64,000 nt of DNA, taken from Flavobacteriales bacterium (GTDB taxonomy: Bacteria; Bacteroidota; Bacteroidia; Flavobacteriales_F; PHOS-HE28). Both the position numbers and the translations under genes were made by a program. The notes beneath the pieces were generated by a model that was not told where the DNA came from, ran no database searches, and saw only the letters and a program-made list of their open reading frames with translations. Within the stretch, counting starts at the first letter, position 1, and each line of letters opens with the position of its first letter. The DNA lies in assembly GCA_016718655.1 (NCBI GenBank), contig JADKCV010000006.1:62001-126000 (forward strand), in the 5' to 3' direction. Positions 35,137-43,309 of the stretch are shown here, one piece after another.

Positions 35137-35823
35137 ATGAAATACGTCCTCATCCTCCACGCCTCGGCCGGCTTCCTCGCCCTCGTGGTGGCCCCGTTGG
35201 CCATGCTATCGGCCAAGGGGAGTGATGCGCATCGCCGCTGGGGGCGGTTCTTCTTCTATTCCATGTGCGTGGTGGTGATGACGGCGATCATCTCCGGGAT
35301 CGTCAATAACAACGTCCTGATGGCATTGGTCGCATTGTTCAGTTTCCACATGGTCGCGAGTGGATATCGGGCGTTGGACCTGAAGAAGCTGCATGAAGGC
35401 CAACGCATGGCAACTTGGGATTATGTGCTTCAGGGTTCCGCCGGTGTGATCAACCTTGCGCTGTTCCTGTGGGGACTCATCAATTTGACCATGGGCAGGA
35501 AGGACGGTGTCAGCCTGATCTTCTTCGTATTCGGTTGTGTTGGTCTATTCCTGGTCTGGAACAATGTCCACAAGTTCTATAAACGCTCCGTGGACAAGCG
35601 GGAATGGCTCTACATGCATATGTCCGGATTCCTTGGAGGGTATATCGCGACCGTATCGGCCTTCAGCGCAGTGAACCTGCACATGATCCAGCCGGTGTGG
35701 CTGCAATGGCTGTGGCCGACCATCGTGGGTTCGCCGCTCATCGCATATTGGATCCGTCACTACCGTCGGCAGTTCGCAAAGGGGAAGCGGGTATCCGACG
35801 TGTTCCACACCCACGTCCGTTAG
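35137..35823 (+). CDS. Multi-pass membrane protein (DUF2306-like)
   Basis: 228 residues with about seven hydrophobic helices. The N-terminus KYVLILHASAGFLALVVAPL, followed by KGSDAHRRWGRFFFYSMCV, resembles DUF2306-type proteins, which are predicted heme or quinone-associated membrane proteins. Conserved histidines sit in helix 1 (LHASAG), in helix 3 (FSFHMVASG) and in YMHMSGFLGGYI. Function unknown. It stands alone between the repeat protein and the third glycan block. Confidence 0.7.
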   Translation: MKYVLILHASAGFLALVVAPLAMLSAKGSDAHRRWGRFFFYSMCVVVMTAIISGIVNNNVLMALVALFSFHMVASGYRALDLKKLHEGQRMATWDYVLQGSAGVINLALFLWGLINLTMGRKDGVSLIFFVFGCVGLFLVWNNVHKFYKRSVDKREWLYMHMSGFLGGYIATVSAFSAVNLHMIQPVWLQWLWPTIVGSPLIAYWIRHYRRQFAKGKRVSDVFHTHVR

Positions 35824-35860
35824 CCGATACCTTTACGGCCACGCTGCACAAGCGTGTCCG

Positions 35861-36949
35861 ATGAGCCGTCCGTCCCGCATCCTGGTACTCTACACCGAAC
35901 TGGCACCCTACGTGTTGGCTGGTTTCCGTGCTTCGGTAAAGGCGTATGGTACGGAGTTCCACGTGGTCCGATGGCCGGTGAACCAGGAAGCACCTTTCAA
36001 GTTGGAACAAGAACCGGGCATCACGTTCCACGACCGTCGAACGTTCGATCGCAAGGGTCTCCTGGCACTTGCTCGAACCATCGATCCCACGTTGGTCATG
36101 GCCAGCGGTTGGGTGGACAAGGATTACCTCGCGGTGTGCAGGTACTTTCACGCACGGAGGGTCCCTACCGTCATGAGCTTCGATACGGCTTGGCATGGCG
36201 GGTTGCGTCAATCAGCCTCGGCCATCGCAGGTCGTTTATGGGTGCCTTTCACCTTCTCCCACGCCTGGGCCACGGGCGAAAAACAAGTCCTTTACGCACG
36301 ACTATTGGGCTTCCAACCGTTTCGCATCCGCACGGGTTTCTACACCGCCGACACCGCTCATTTCCTTGCACAGGGTGAGCATCTCCTAGCGACCCGTAAG
36401 GAGCGATGGCCACATCGTTTCCTCTGTGTGGCCCGCTACATCCCTACAAAAGGTCAGCAAATGTTGTGCGACGCCTTCGCTGCCCTGTGCAACGAGGGAC
36501 GTGCTGGTGACTGGGACCTGGTACTCGTCGGTGCGGGCGATCGGTTCGATATGGTCCGGGGTTCGACCTCAGGTGCTCATGAACGGATCGGACATATCGG
36601 CTTCAAACAAGTCCATGAGTTGGGTCCGGTCATCGAGGAAGCAGGTGTTTTCGTGCTTCCGAGCCGCTACGAACCGTGGGGCGTGGTGGTCCACGAACAG
36701 GCCTGTTGCGGACTTCCATTGATACTCAGCGATGCGGTAGGTGCGTCCGAGCGCTTCTTGGTCGAAGGCGTTAACGGCACATCCTTCAATGCAGGGGATA
36801 CGGAGGACCTGAAGCGTGCGCTGACCGAGCTGATCGACCGCAATGACCAAGAGCTCATGGCCATGGGACGTTCCAGCATGGCCCAAGGCCGGGCTTGGTC
36901 ACCCGAAGCGTGGGCGGGCGTGCTGGACGAACTCTTGCGCGAACGATGA
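35861..36949 (+). CDS. Glycosyltransferase, GT4 family
   Basis: 362 residues with the GT-B architecture. The donor-binding half shows RFLCVARYIPTKGQQMLCDA, LVLVGAGD and the E-x7-E-type motif in FVLPSRYEPWGVVVHEQACC. It would transfer an activated sugar to a growing surface glycan in the cytoplasm. First gene of a four-gene block joined by ATGA overlaps. TACCTTTA (35829-35836) is a weak promoter candidate. Confidence 0.92.
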   Translation: MSRPSRILVLYTELAPYVLAGFRASVKAYGTEFHVVRWPVNQEAPFKLEQEPGITFHDRRTFDRKGLLALARTIDPTLVMASGWVDKDYLAVCRYFHARRVPTVMSFDTAWHGGLRQSASAIAGRLWVPFTFSHAWATGEKQVLYARLLGFQPFRIRTGFYTADTAHFLAQGEHLLATRKERWPHRFLCVARYIPTKGQQMLCDAFAALCNEGRAGDWDLVLVGAGDRFDMVRGSTSGAHERIGHIGFKQVHELGPVIEEAGVFVLPSRYEPWGVVVHEQACCGLPLILSDAVGASERFLVEGVNGTSFNAGDTEDLKRALTELIDRNDQELMAMGRSSMAQGRAWSPEAWAGVLDELLRER

Positions 36950-38097
36950 GGTCCAGCATAAGGCCAAAGGTCCTGGTATTCATCGATTGGTACCGACCGT
37001 TCTACAAGGCGGGCGGACCGGTTCGCAGTCTGGTGAACATGGTCGACCAGCTCAATGACGCCGTTGACTTTCACATCGTGACCGGCGATCGTGATTACAT
37101 GGCGACCATGGGTAACCCAGGGTCGAGGACTGATGAGTGGACCGTTGGCGAGGCTGGTGAGCGGGTCTGGTTCGCCTCTCGGATGCGCCGTTCCGTGGCC
37201 CAATGGCGGCGATTGTTGAGCGAGGAACGCTGGGACATCATCTACCTGAACGGCCTGTTCTCGCCTTGGACCACTGCACTGCCCTTGTGGCTACTTCGGG
37301 GTTCCAAGGTGAGGCGCATCGTGGCCGTTCGCGGCATGTTGGCGCCTGATGCCTTATCGGGTGGCCGGATGAAGAAGGAGCTCTACCTGCGCACGCTGCG
37401 GATCATGGGCTGTTTGAACCAGGTCGAATTCCAAGCCACCAGCGAGCCTGAGGTCCTGGACATACGCCGATGGTTCGGCGACAAGGTCACGATCCATCTG
37501 GTGCCCAACCTCGCCAGAAAAGAACACGAGCAGTTGCCGGTATCCGTAGTGAAACAGCCGGGAAGGTTGCACCTGGTGAGCGTTGCCCGGATAGCGCCGG
37601 AAAAGAACACCCTGTTCGCACTGGAACAACTCAGCGGACTGAAAGGGGAGGTCCACTTCGATCTTTTCGGCACCGTTTACGATGATGCGTATTGGGCGCA
37701 ATGCCGAGCGGTCATTGACCGGCTACCCAAGAACATCACGGTAACGTGGCATGGCCATGTGGACCAGTCGCAGGTACGCGGAGCGTTCGCTCAAGGACAT
37801 GCGATGTATCTGCCGACCCTGGGGGAGAATTTCGGCCACACCATGCTGGAAGCGCTGAGCGCAGGTCGGCCACTGATCATCAGTGACCGGACACCGTGGC
37901 GGGAATTGGAGCACGATGACGCAGGCTGGGACATCCCGTTGGAGCGACCAGAGGTATTCAGCGTGGTACTCCGGACCATGGTCGACATGGACCAAACGAG
38001 GATGGATCGCCTTGTGCAAGGGTCCTTCCAACGGGGAATGCGATATTTGACCGATCCGGCGCCATTGGCGGCATGCCGGGCGATGTTCGGCGTATGA
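36946..38097 (+). CDS. Glycosyltransferase, GT4 family
   Basis: 383 residues from the ATG at 36946, overlapping the previous stop. The N-terminus DWYRPFYKAGGPVRSLVN is typical of GT4 enzymes with an acceptor-binding GGP-x-R motif. The C-terminal half has LHLVSVARIAPEKNTLFALE and AMYLPTLGENFGHTMLEALS. It works in the same glycan pathway as its neighbours; the donor sugar is unknown. Confidence 0.92.
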   Translation: MRSSIRPKVLVFIDWYRPFYKAGGPVRSLVNMVDQLNDAVDFHIVTGDRDYMATMGNPGSRTDEWTVGEAGERVWFASRMRRSVAQWRRLLSEERWDIIYLNGLFSPWTTALPLWLLRGSKVRRIVAVRGMLAPDALSGGRMKKELYLRTLRIMGCLNQVEFQATSEPEVLDIRRWFGDKVTIHLVPNLARKEHEQLPVSVVKQPGRLHLVSVARIAPEKNTLFALEQLSGLKGEVHFDLFGTVYDDAYWAQCRAVIDRLPKNITVTWHGHVDQSQVRGAFAQGHAMYLPTLGENFGHTMLEALSAGRPLIISDRTPWRELEHDDAGWDIPLERPEVFSVVLRTMVDMDQTRMDRLVQGSFQRGMRYLTDPAPLAACRAMFGV

Positions 38098-38675
38098 TCT
38101 CACCCCGCCCCACCGTCGACCTTTCACGCTTCGACAACTCGAGGACCTTCGACCCCGGCGCAGGCGTTGTGAAGCGAACGTTCTGGTATTTCACGAATGC
38201 GCTCTTCTTCCTCAATCCCTTGTTCCCCTTCCGGTCACCCAAACCACATTTGCTGCGCATCTTCGGCGCAAGGGTAGGGAAGGGCGTCGTTATCCATCCC
38301 GGGGTGAACATCAAGTTTCCTTGGAAGCTCCGCATCGGCGACCATAGCTGGATCGGTCAACGGGTTTGGTTGGACAACCTTGACCAGCTCACTATCGGCA
38401 ACAACGTGGTCATCAGCCAGGGTGCCATGATCATCCAAGGCAGCCACGACTACAAGAAGATCGACTATCCCACCTTCAGCAAGCCCGTGCTGCTGGAGGA
38501 CGGCAGCTGGGTGGGAGCGGGGGCCATCGTCACGTTGGGCGTCACCCTCCACAGCCATGCGGTGCTGGCAGTGGGCAGCGTGGCCACCAGGGACCTGGAC
38601 GCTTACACGATCTACCAAGGCAACCCGGCGGTTGCGGTGCGGGAGCGGGTCCTTGATAGTGGCATGGTCCCATGA
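38094..38675 (+). CDS. WcaF-like acetyltransferase (hexapeptide repeat)
   Basis: 193 residues from the ATG at 38094. Left-handed beta-helix hexapeptide repeats run from ARVGKGVVIHPGVNIKF to LHSHAVLAVGSVATRDL. The sequence KPVLLEDGSWVGAGAIVTLG and the terminal YQGNPAVAVRER are typical of WcaF and related O-acetyltransferases, which add acetyl groups from acetyl-CoA to glycan intermediates. ATGA overlaps on both sides tie it to the two glycosyltransferase neighbours. Confidence 0.9.
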   Translation: MISPRPTVDLSRFDNSRTFDPGAGVVKRTFWYFTNALFFLNPLFPFRSPKPHLLRIFGARVGKGVVIHPGVNIKFPWKLRIGDHSWIGQRVWLDNLDQLTIGNNVVISQGAMIIQGSHDYKKIDYPTFSKPVLLEDGSWVGAGAIVTLGVTLHSHAVLAVGSVATRDLDAYTIYQGNPAVAVRERVLDSGMVP

Positions 38676-39514
38676 AGGTCACCCTCATCACCGTCTGCCG
38701 CAACGTGGCCCCCGTGATCCGGGAGACGCTGGAAAGCATCCTGGTCCAGACGCATGCGGAGATCGAACTGATCGTCATCGACGGCGCCAGCACGGATGGC
38801 ACGGTGGAGATCCTTCGGGAGTATGCGGATCCTCCTCAGGGCCTCCCGACACAAGAGGGGACCGTGCGGAACACATCGACCTCAGGGTCCCTTGCAGGAT
38901 ACCCTGGGGAGGTGAAGGATCGTCGTGGTATCACCACCCTCGTCAGCGAACCCGACAAGGGCATCTACGACGCCATGAACAAAGGCCTGCGGCTGGCCAC
39001 GGGCGAGGTGATCGGCTTCGTCAATGCCGGTGACCTGTTGATGACACCCACTGTGATCGCCGATGTGGTGAATGCCTTTCAGCGTGCGCATGTGGATGCG
39101 GTCTACGGCGATATCATCATGGTGGACGAGCATGACATCCACAAGGTGCACCGCACTTGGTTGAGCGGCACCTACCACCGGAACAACTTCCGCAAAGGTT
39201 GGATGCCACCGCATGTGGGCACCTTCATCCGCAAGGGCGTGTATGACCGCCACGGCCACTTCAATACCGATCTGCGCATCGGCGCGGACTACGAGATCCT
39301 TCTTCGTTTCCTGTATCGGTACGAGGTGCCCACCATCCATATCCGGTCCGTACTGGTGCGGTTCCGATTGGGGGGCATGAGCAATGGGAGCGTTCGTCAC
39401 ATCCTGAATGCCAATCGCGAGGTTCGGGCATCTTGGGGCATCAACGGCCTGCAAGCACCTCCGTTGCTTGTTACGCGCAAGCTTTGGAGCAAAGTGATGC
39501 AGTTCTTCCATTGA
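38672..39514 (+). CDS. Glycosyltransferase, GT2 family, with in-frame insertion
   Basis: 280 residues, GT-A fold. Visible are VTLITVCRNVAPVIRETLES, LIVIDGASTDGTVEI, SEPDKGIYDAMNKGLRLATG and GFVNAGDLLM, the pattern of WcaA/WcaE-like enzymes. Between the strand ending ILREYAD and the SEPDKG block lies an extra piece of about 30 residues rich in Gly, Pro and Thr, at a point where relatives have only a few residues. The reading frame is kept. It is the last gene of the block; a hairpin follows. Confidence 0.92.
   Translation: MKVTLITVCRNVAPVIRETLESILVQTHAEIELIVIDGASTDGTVEILREYADPPQGLPTQEGTVRNTSTSGSLAGYPGEVKDRRGITTLVSEPDKGIYDAMNKGLRLATGEVIGFVNAGDLLMTPTVIADVVNAFQRAHVDAVYGDIIMVDEHDIHKVHRTWLSGTYHRNNFRKGWMPPHVGTFIRKGVYDRHGHFNTDLRIGADYEILLRFLYRYEVPTIHIRSVLVRFRLGGMSNGSVRHILNANREVRASWGINGLQAPPLLVTRKLWSKVMQFFH
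38831..38912 (+). repeat. In-frame insertion with inverted-repeat character inside the GT2 gene
   Basis: The ends are partly complementary (CCTCAGGG near 38834; CCCTGGGGAGG near 38902-38912), and an inner pair (AAGAGGGGACC / GGTCCCTT) adds a second stem. The segment interrupts a conserved glycosyltransferase without breaking its frame. Confidence 0.45.
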
Positions 39515-39521
39515 ACGAAAA

Positions 39522-39540
39522 GAGCGGGTCGCACCCGCTC
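39522..39540 (+). terminator. Hairpin terminator after the glycan block
   Basis: GAGCGGGT and ACCCGCTC form an 8-bp stem with a CGC loop, seven bases after the GT2 stop. The following 39541-39720 has no gene. TACCTTCG at 39675-39682 is a possible -7 box for fabG. Confidence 0.65.
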
Positions 39541-39720
39541 CTTCGGTCCAGCCCGCATCGATCGTTCGACGCGCGGATCATCCATCCCTCGACCATGGGA
39601 CGCTCGAACCCGACCCTTGGTTACTTGCACGAGCGATCCGTTACCTCGATCGACTGTTGAACGAAGCGCATCCCTACCTTCGCCCATCACCTATCCACGC
39701 GAAGGATCGCGTCACTACAC

Positions 39721-40470
39721 ATGGCATTGCTCGCTCAAAAGGTCGCACTCATCACCGGTGGAACCCGGGGGATCGGAAAAGGCATTGTGGAACGTTTCTT
39801 GGAAGAGGGCGCCGACGTGGCGTTCACCTACGTCAGCAGCCCGGAGAAGGCCAATGCACAGGCCGAGGAGCTCGGCACGCGTACCGGTAGGAAGGTGATG
39901 GCCATCCAAAGCGATGCTGGGGACATGATCAGCGCACAGGCCGCCGTGGACCAGGTCGTGAACACATGGGGCAAGCTGGACATCCTCGTGAACAACGCTG
40001 GGATCACCAAGGACCAATTGCTCATGCGAATGAGCGAGGCTGATTGGGACGCGGTGATCAACACCAACCTGAAGAGCGTGTTCAACATGACCAAAGCGGT
40101 GATGCGTACCATGCTCAAGCAACGCAACGGGAGCATCATCAACATGAGCAGTGTGGTGGGCGTTCAGGGCAACGCCGGCCAAGCCAACTATGCGGCCAGC
40201 AAGGCCGGTGTGCTCGGGTTCACGAAGAGTGTGGCACAGGAACTTGGAAGTCGCAATATCCGATGCAATGCCATCGCTCCAGGCTTCATCGAAACAGAAA
40301 TGACCGCCTCACTGGACCCCAAGGTGGTGGAGGGATGGCGTGAGGGGATCCCTCTCAAGCGGGGTGGAACCCCTGCCGATGTGGCCAATGCCTGCGTGTT
40401 CCTGGGTAGTGACCTCAGTGGATACATCACCGGTCAGACGCTGAACGTGTGCGGTGGGATGCTCACCTGA
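39721..40470 (+). CDS. fabG: 3-oxoacyl-[acyl-carrier-protein] reductase
   Basis: 249 residues. Motifs of the classical SDR fold are complete: GGTRGIGKGI for NADPH, NNAG (in LDILVNNAGITKD), Ser in INMSSVVGVQG, Y-A-A-S-K with Tyr and Lys, and the C-terminal GGMLT. FabG reduces 3-oxoacyl-ACP in fatty acid elongation. Residues ITKDQLLMRM are the ACP-interacting region of FabG. It is transcribed alone. Confidence 0.95.
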   Translation: MALLAQKVALITGGTRGIGKGIVERFLEEGADVAFTYVSSPEKANAQAEELGTRTGRKVMAIQSDAGDMISAQAAVDQVVNTWGKLDILVNNAGITKDQLLMRMSEADWDAVINTNLKSVFNMTKAVMRTMLKQRNGSIINMSSVVGVQGNAGQANYAASKAGVLGFTKSVAQELGSRNIRCNAIAPGFIETEMTASLDPKVVEGWREGIPLKRGGTPADVANACVFLGSDLSGYITGQTLNVCGGMLT

Positions 40471-40564
40471 ACCAACCAGGCGCGTTACGACCGGGCCTGA
40501 TCACCCGATGGAGTGAGTGGGCCATGCATGTGTTGGACCTGAGGAACACCGACCTTTGCACCCC

Positions 40565-42643
40565 ATGCAGCTGACCACGGTCCAACCGCTCTGGCTTATC
40601 ATTCCCTGCTTGCTCGTAGGGGTGGGGGTGGCTTGGTTGTCATACCGCAATAAGCGACAGGACGTACCCGGCGCTGTGGTGCCTTGGCTGTTCGCCATAC
40701 GCGCACTGGCTGTAGCCCTTGTTGCCTTCCTTCTGCTGGAGCCCATGTTGCGGTACGACCAACGCGAGGTGCGCAAACCGGTGGTCGTGATCGCCCACGA
40801 TGGTTCAGCATCACTCTTGGCAGCAGGTGATACGGCATTCCTTCGACAGCGCTATCCTACAGCCCTACAGGAACTGGCCGAGGCACTGTCGCAGGATCAT
40901 GAGGTACGTACGTTCACTTATGGCGATGGGGTGAAGGAGGACCTGGACCATTCGCAGTCGGATGCACTTACCGACCTCTCCCAGTTGTTCCGGAACCTTC
41001 AGGAACGATTGGGGGGATCCGAGCTTGGTGCGGTTATCATGGACGGCGACGGCATCACCAATCGTGGTCGTGACCCCAGACTCGATGCCCAGAAACTGGG
41101 GGTTCCCGTGTACACCATCGCCTTGGGGGACACCACGGTACGTCCTGACCTCATCATCAAGGAGGTGGAGCACAACAGCATCACCTACCTCGGGAATTCC
41201 TTCCCTGTGCTCGTGCGGGTGCAAGCGTATCAACTCAAGGGAAGGATTACCGAACTCCAGGTGATCCATCTGGGCAAGGTGGTCGCACGGCGTGAAGTGC
41301 CTGTCACGAACGCCTCCTTCATGATGGACGTGCCGTTGGAACTGAAGGCAGACGCAGTTGGCCCTCAGCGGTATACCATCCGGCTGGTGGCAGTGGACGG
41401 CGAGCGTACAGCGAGCAACAATGAGCGTTCGATCATCGTGGAAGTGCTCGACGATCGCCAACGGGTGTTGGTACTTGGCGCAGCGCCGCACCCTGACCTT
41501 GGTGCGATACGCCAAGCATTGACCGGGCTGGAGGGTTATGCCGTGGAACTTGCCTACGCGAATGGTCCCGCCCCTGATCTGAAGGGTGCCGACCTGCTGG
41601 TCCTGCACGGGTTGCCGTCCACCAGGTATCCGATCACACCGCTACTTGAACAGGCGGCAGTACAACGTCTTCCAACGCTGTTCGTGGTCGCCCATGGTAC
41701 GGATCTTCAAGCCTTGGGAAGATCGCAAGCAGCGGTGACCATGACCGGCGCGCGATCAGCGATCACCGATGCCCTTCCTGCGCTGAACGACGGGTTCCCC
41801 CTGTTCACGTTGGAGTCCGACCTGGCCCGCACCTTGGATCGGTTCCCACCGCTCCAAGTGCTATTCGCAACCTATGTATTGGGCCGTTCTGCCCATGCTT
41901 TGGTGGTGCAACGGATCGGAGTGGTCAGTACGGACCAACCGTTGGTAGCCTTCGCGCAGGATCAGGAGCGGCGCACCGGTGTCATATGCGGTGAAGGCTT
42001 GTGGCGTTGGCGACTGGCCGATCAACGCCTGAACGGGGATCATTCCCGATCGGACCAATTGGTGCACCGTATGGTCCAATTCCTGGCTTTGAAGGAGAAC
42101 AAGGACCCGTTCCGTGTAGGGCACGAGGCCGTCTATAGTGCTCAAGCACAAGTGCGCTTCTCGGCAGAATTGTACAATGCGAACCTGGAGGCCATCAATA
42201 CGCCCGATGTTCAGATGCAACTCACCGATAGTGCAGGCCAGGAACTGGGTTATGTGTTCGACCGTTCGGGGCAAGCCTACACATTGGATGCAGGAAGGTT
42301 GGCCCCCGGAGCCTATTCCTGGCGGGCGCGCACCACGTTCAATGGTGGACAGTTCACGAAAAGTGGCCTCTTCTACGTCCAAGTACCACAATTGGAGCGC
42401 AACAACACGGTTGCTGACCACGCATTGCTGGCGGACATTTCCGCCCTCACCAACGGCAACCTGGTGACCACGGACAACATGAGCCGATTGCCCGAGCTCT
42501 TGAGTTCGCGACCGGGCCTTCAAGCACGATCCTACGTGCGTTCCAAGTACAATGACCTGATCGGTGTGAAGGCCCTGTTCGCCGTTCTGTTAAGCCTACT
42601 GGCTTTGGAATGGTTCATCAGACGACGCAGCGGTAGTTACTGA
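40565..42643 (+). CDS. VWA-like membrane protein (BatA-type, aerotolerance-related family)
   Basis: 692 residues from the ATG at 40565. Two N-terminal helices (LWLIIPCLLVGVGVAWLSY and FAIRALAVALVAFLLLEPML) precede a von Willebrand-like region in which the metal site is VVIAHDGSAS, not the canonical DxSxS. Beta-rich Ig-like domains follow, including a glutamine-amidotransferase-like segment (DLLVLHGLPSTRYP). A C-terminal helix (ALFAVLLSLLALEWFIRR) anchors the end. The layout is that of Bacteroidota periplasmic VWA proteins. Its exact role is unknown. Confidence 0.75.
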   Translation: MQLTTVQPLWLIIPCLLVGVGVAWLSYRNKRQDVPGAVVPWLFAIRALAVALVAFLLLEPMLRYDQREVRKPVVVIAHDGSASLLAAGDTAFLRQRYPTALQELAEALSQDHEVRTFTYGDGVKEDLDHSQSDALTDLSQLFRNLQERLGGSELGAVIMDGDGITNRGRDPRLDAQKLGVPVYTIALGDTTVRPDLIIKEVEHNSITYLGNSFPVLVRVQAYQLKGRITELQVIHLGKVVARREVPVTNASFMMDVPLELKADAVGPQRYTIRLVAVDGERTASNNERSIIVEVLDDRQRVLVLGAAPHPDLGAIRQALTGLEGYAVELAYANGPAPDLKGADLLVLHGLPSTRYPITPLLEQAAVQRLPTLFVVAHGTDLQALGRSQAAVTMTGARSAITDALPALNDGFPLFTLESDLARTLDRFPPLQVLFATYVLGRSAHALVVQRIGVVSTDQPLVAFAQDQERRTGVICGEGLWRWRLADQRLNGDHSRSDQLVHRMVQFLALKENKDPFRVGHEAVYSAQAQVRFSAELYNANLEAINTPDVQMQLTDSAGQELGYVFDRSGQAYTLDAGRLAPGAYSWRARTTFNGGQFTKSGLFYVQVPQLERNNTVADHALLADISALTNGNLVTTDNMSRLPELLSSRPGLQARSYVRSKYNDLIGVKALFAVLLSLLALEWFIRRRSGSY

Positions 42644-42651
42644 ACAAGGTG

Positions 42652-43296
42652 ATGAATACCGGCACTGGGCCATCGGAGACACGCCAGCGGAATTCATGGA
42701 AGCGCTGGTTGGGCCTGCTGATCATCGTGTCCCTACTTGCGGCCAACCGATATCGGATCCTCCTCGGTGTAGGGAGCTTCTTGATCACCGAGGATGAACT
42801 GGTCCATGCGGATGCGGTCTATGTGCTGGGTGGCGCCCCGCGTGAACGTGGAGCGCGTGGGGCTGAACTGGTCCAACAAGGCCATGCCGGTATCATGGTC
42901 TGCACGGGTAGCAATATCCCGGGGATCTTGGAAGGGGAGGGATTGATGCTCACCGAAGCGGAATTGTCGCGGCGCTCGGCCCTGCGCGCCGGTCTTGATA
43001 GCGCTCGCATCCGACCGCTGGTCGCCGGTACAAGCACGTGGGAGGAAGCCGCGCTGATACGGGATGATGCCCGAGTTCATGGTTACGACACGATCCTCAT
43101 CGTCTCCACCGAATTCCATCTACGCCGGGTAGGACGGGTCTTCGCGAAGCAGGTCAGGGATACACCGATCGAGGTGCGAACCATTTCCGCAGCGGGCCTC
43201 AACTACGATCCAAAGCGTTGGTGGACCAGTGAGGAAGGGCTCTTGATGGTGAACAATGAGTACGTCAAGCTGATCTATTACTGGATCACCTATTGA
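42652..43296 (+). CDS. DUF218 family (YdcF/SanA/ElyC-like) envelope protein
   Basis: 214 residues from the ATG at 42652 (GTG 42649 possible). One N-terminal anchor helix (RWLGLLIIVSLLAANRY) is followed by the DUF218 domain: DAVYVLGGAPRERGARGAEL, then EEAALIRDDARVHGYDTILIV and STEFHLRRVGRVFAKQ. Relatives take part in envelope integrity in enterobacteria; the reaction is unknown. It sits directly behind the VWA-like gene. Confidence 0.85.
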   Translation: MNTGTGPSETRQRNSWKRWLGLLIIVSLLAANRYRILLGVGSFLITEDELVHADAVYVLGGAPRERGARGAELVQQGHAGIMVCTGSNIPGILEGEGLMLTEAELSRRSALRAGLDSARIRPLVAGTSTWEEAALIRDDARVHGYDTILIVSTEFHLRRVGRVFAKQVRDTPIEVRTISAAGLNYDPKRWWTSEEGLLMVNNEYVKLIYYWITY

Positions 43297-43309
43297 CCCG
43301 GGGATCCAC

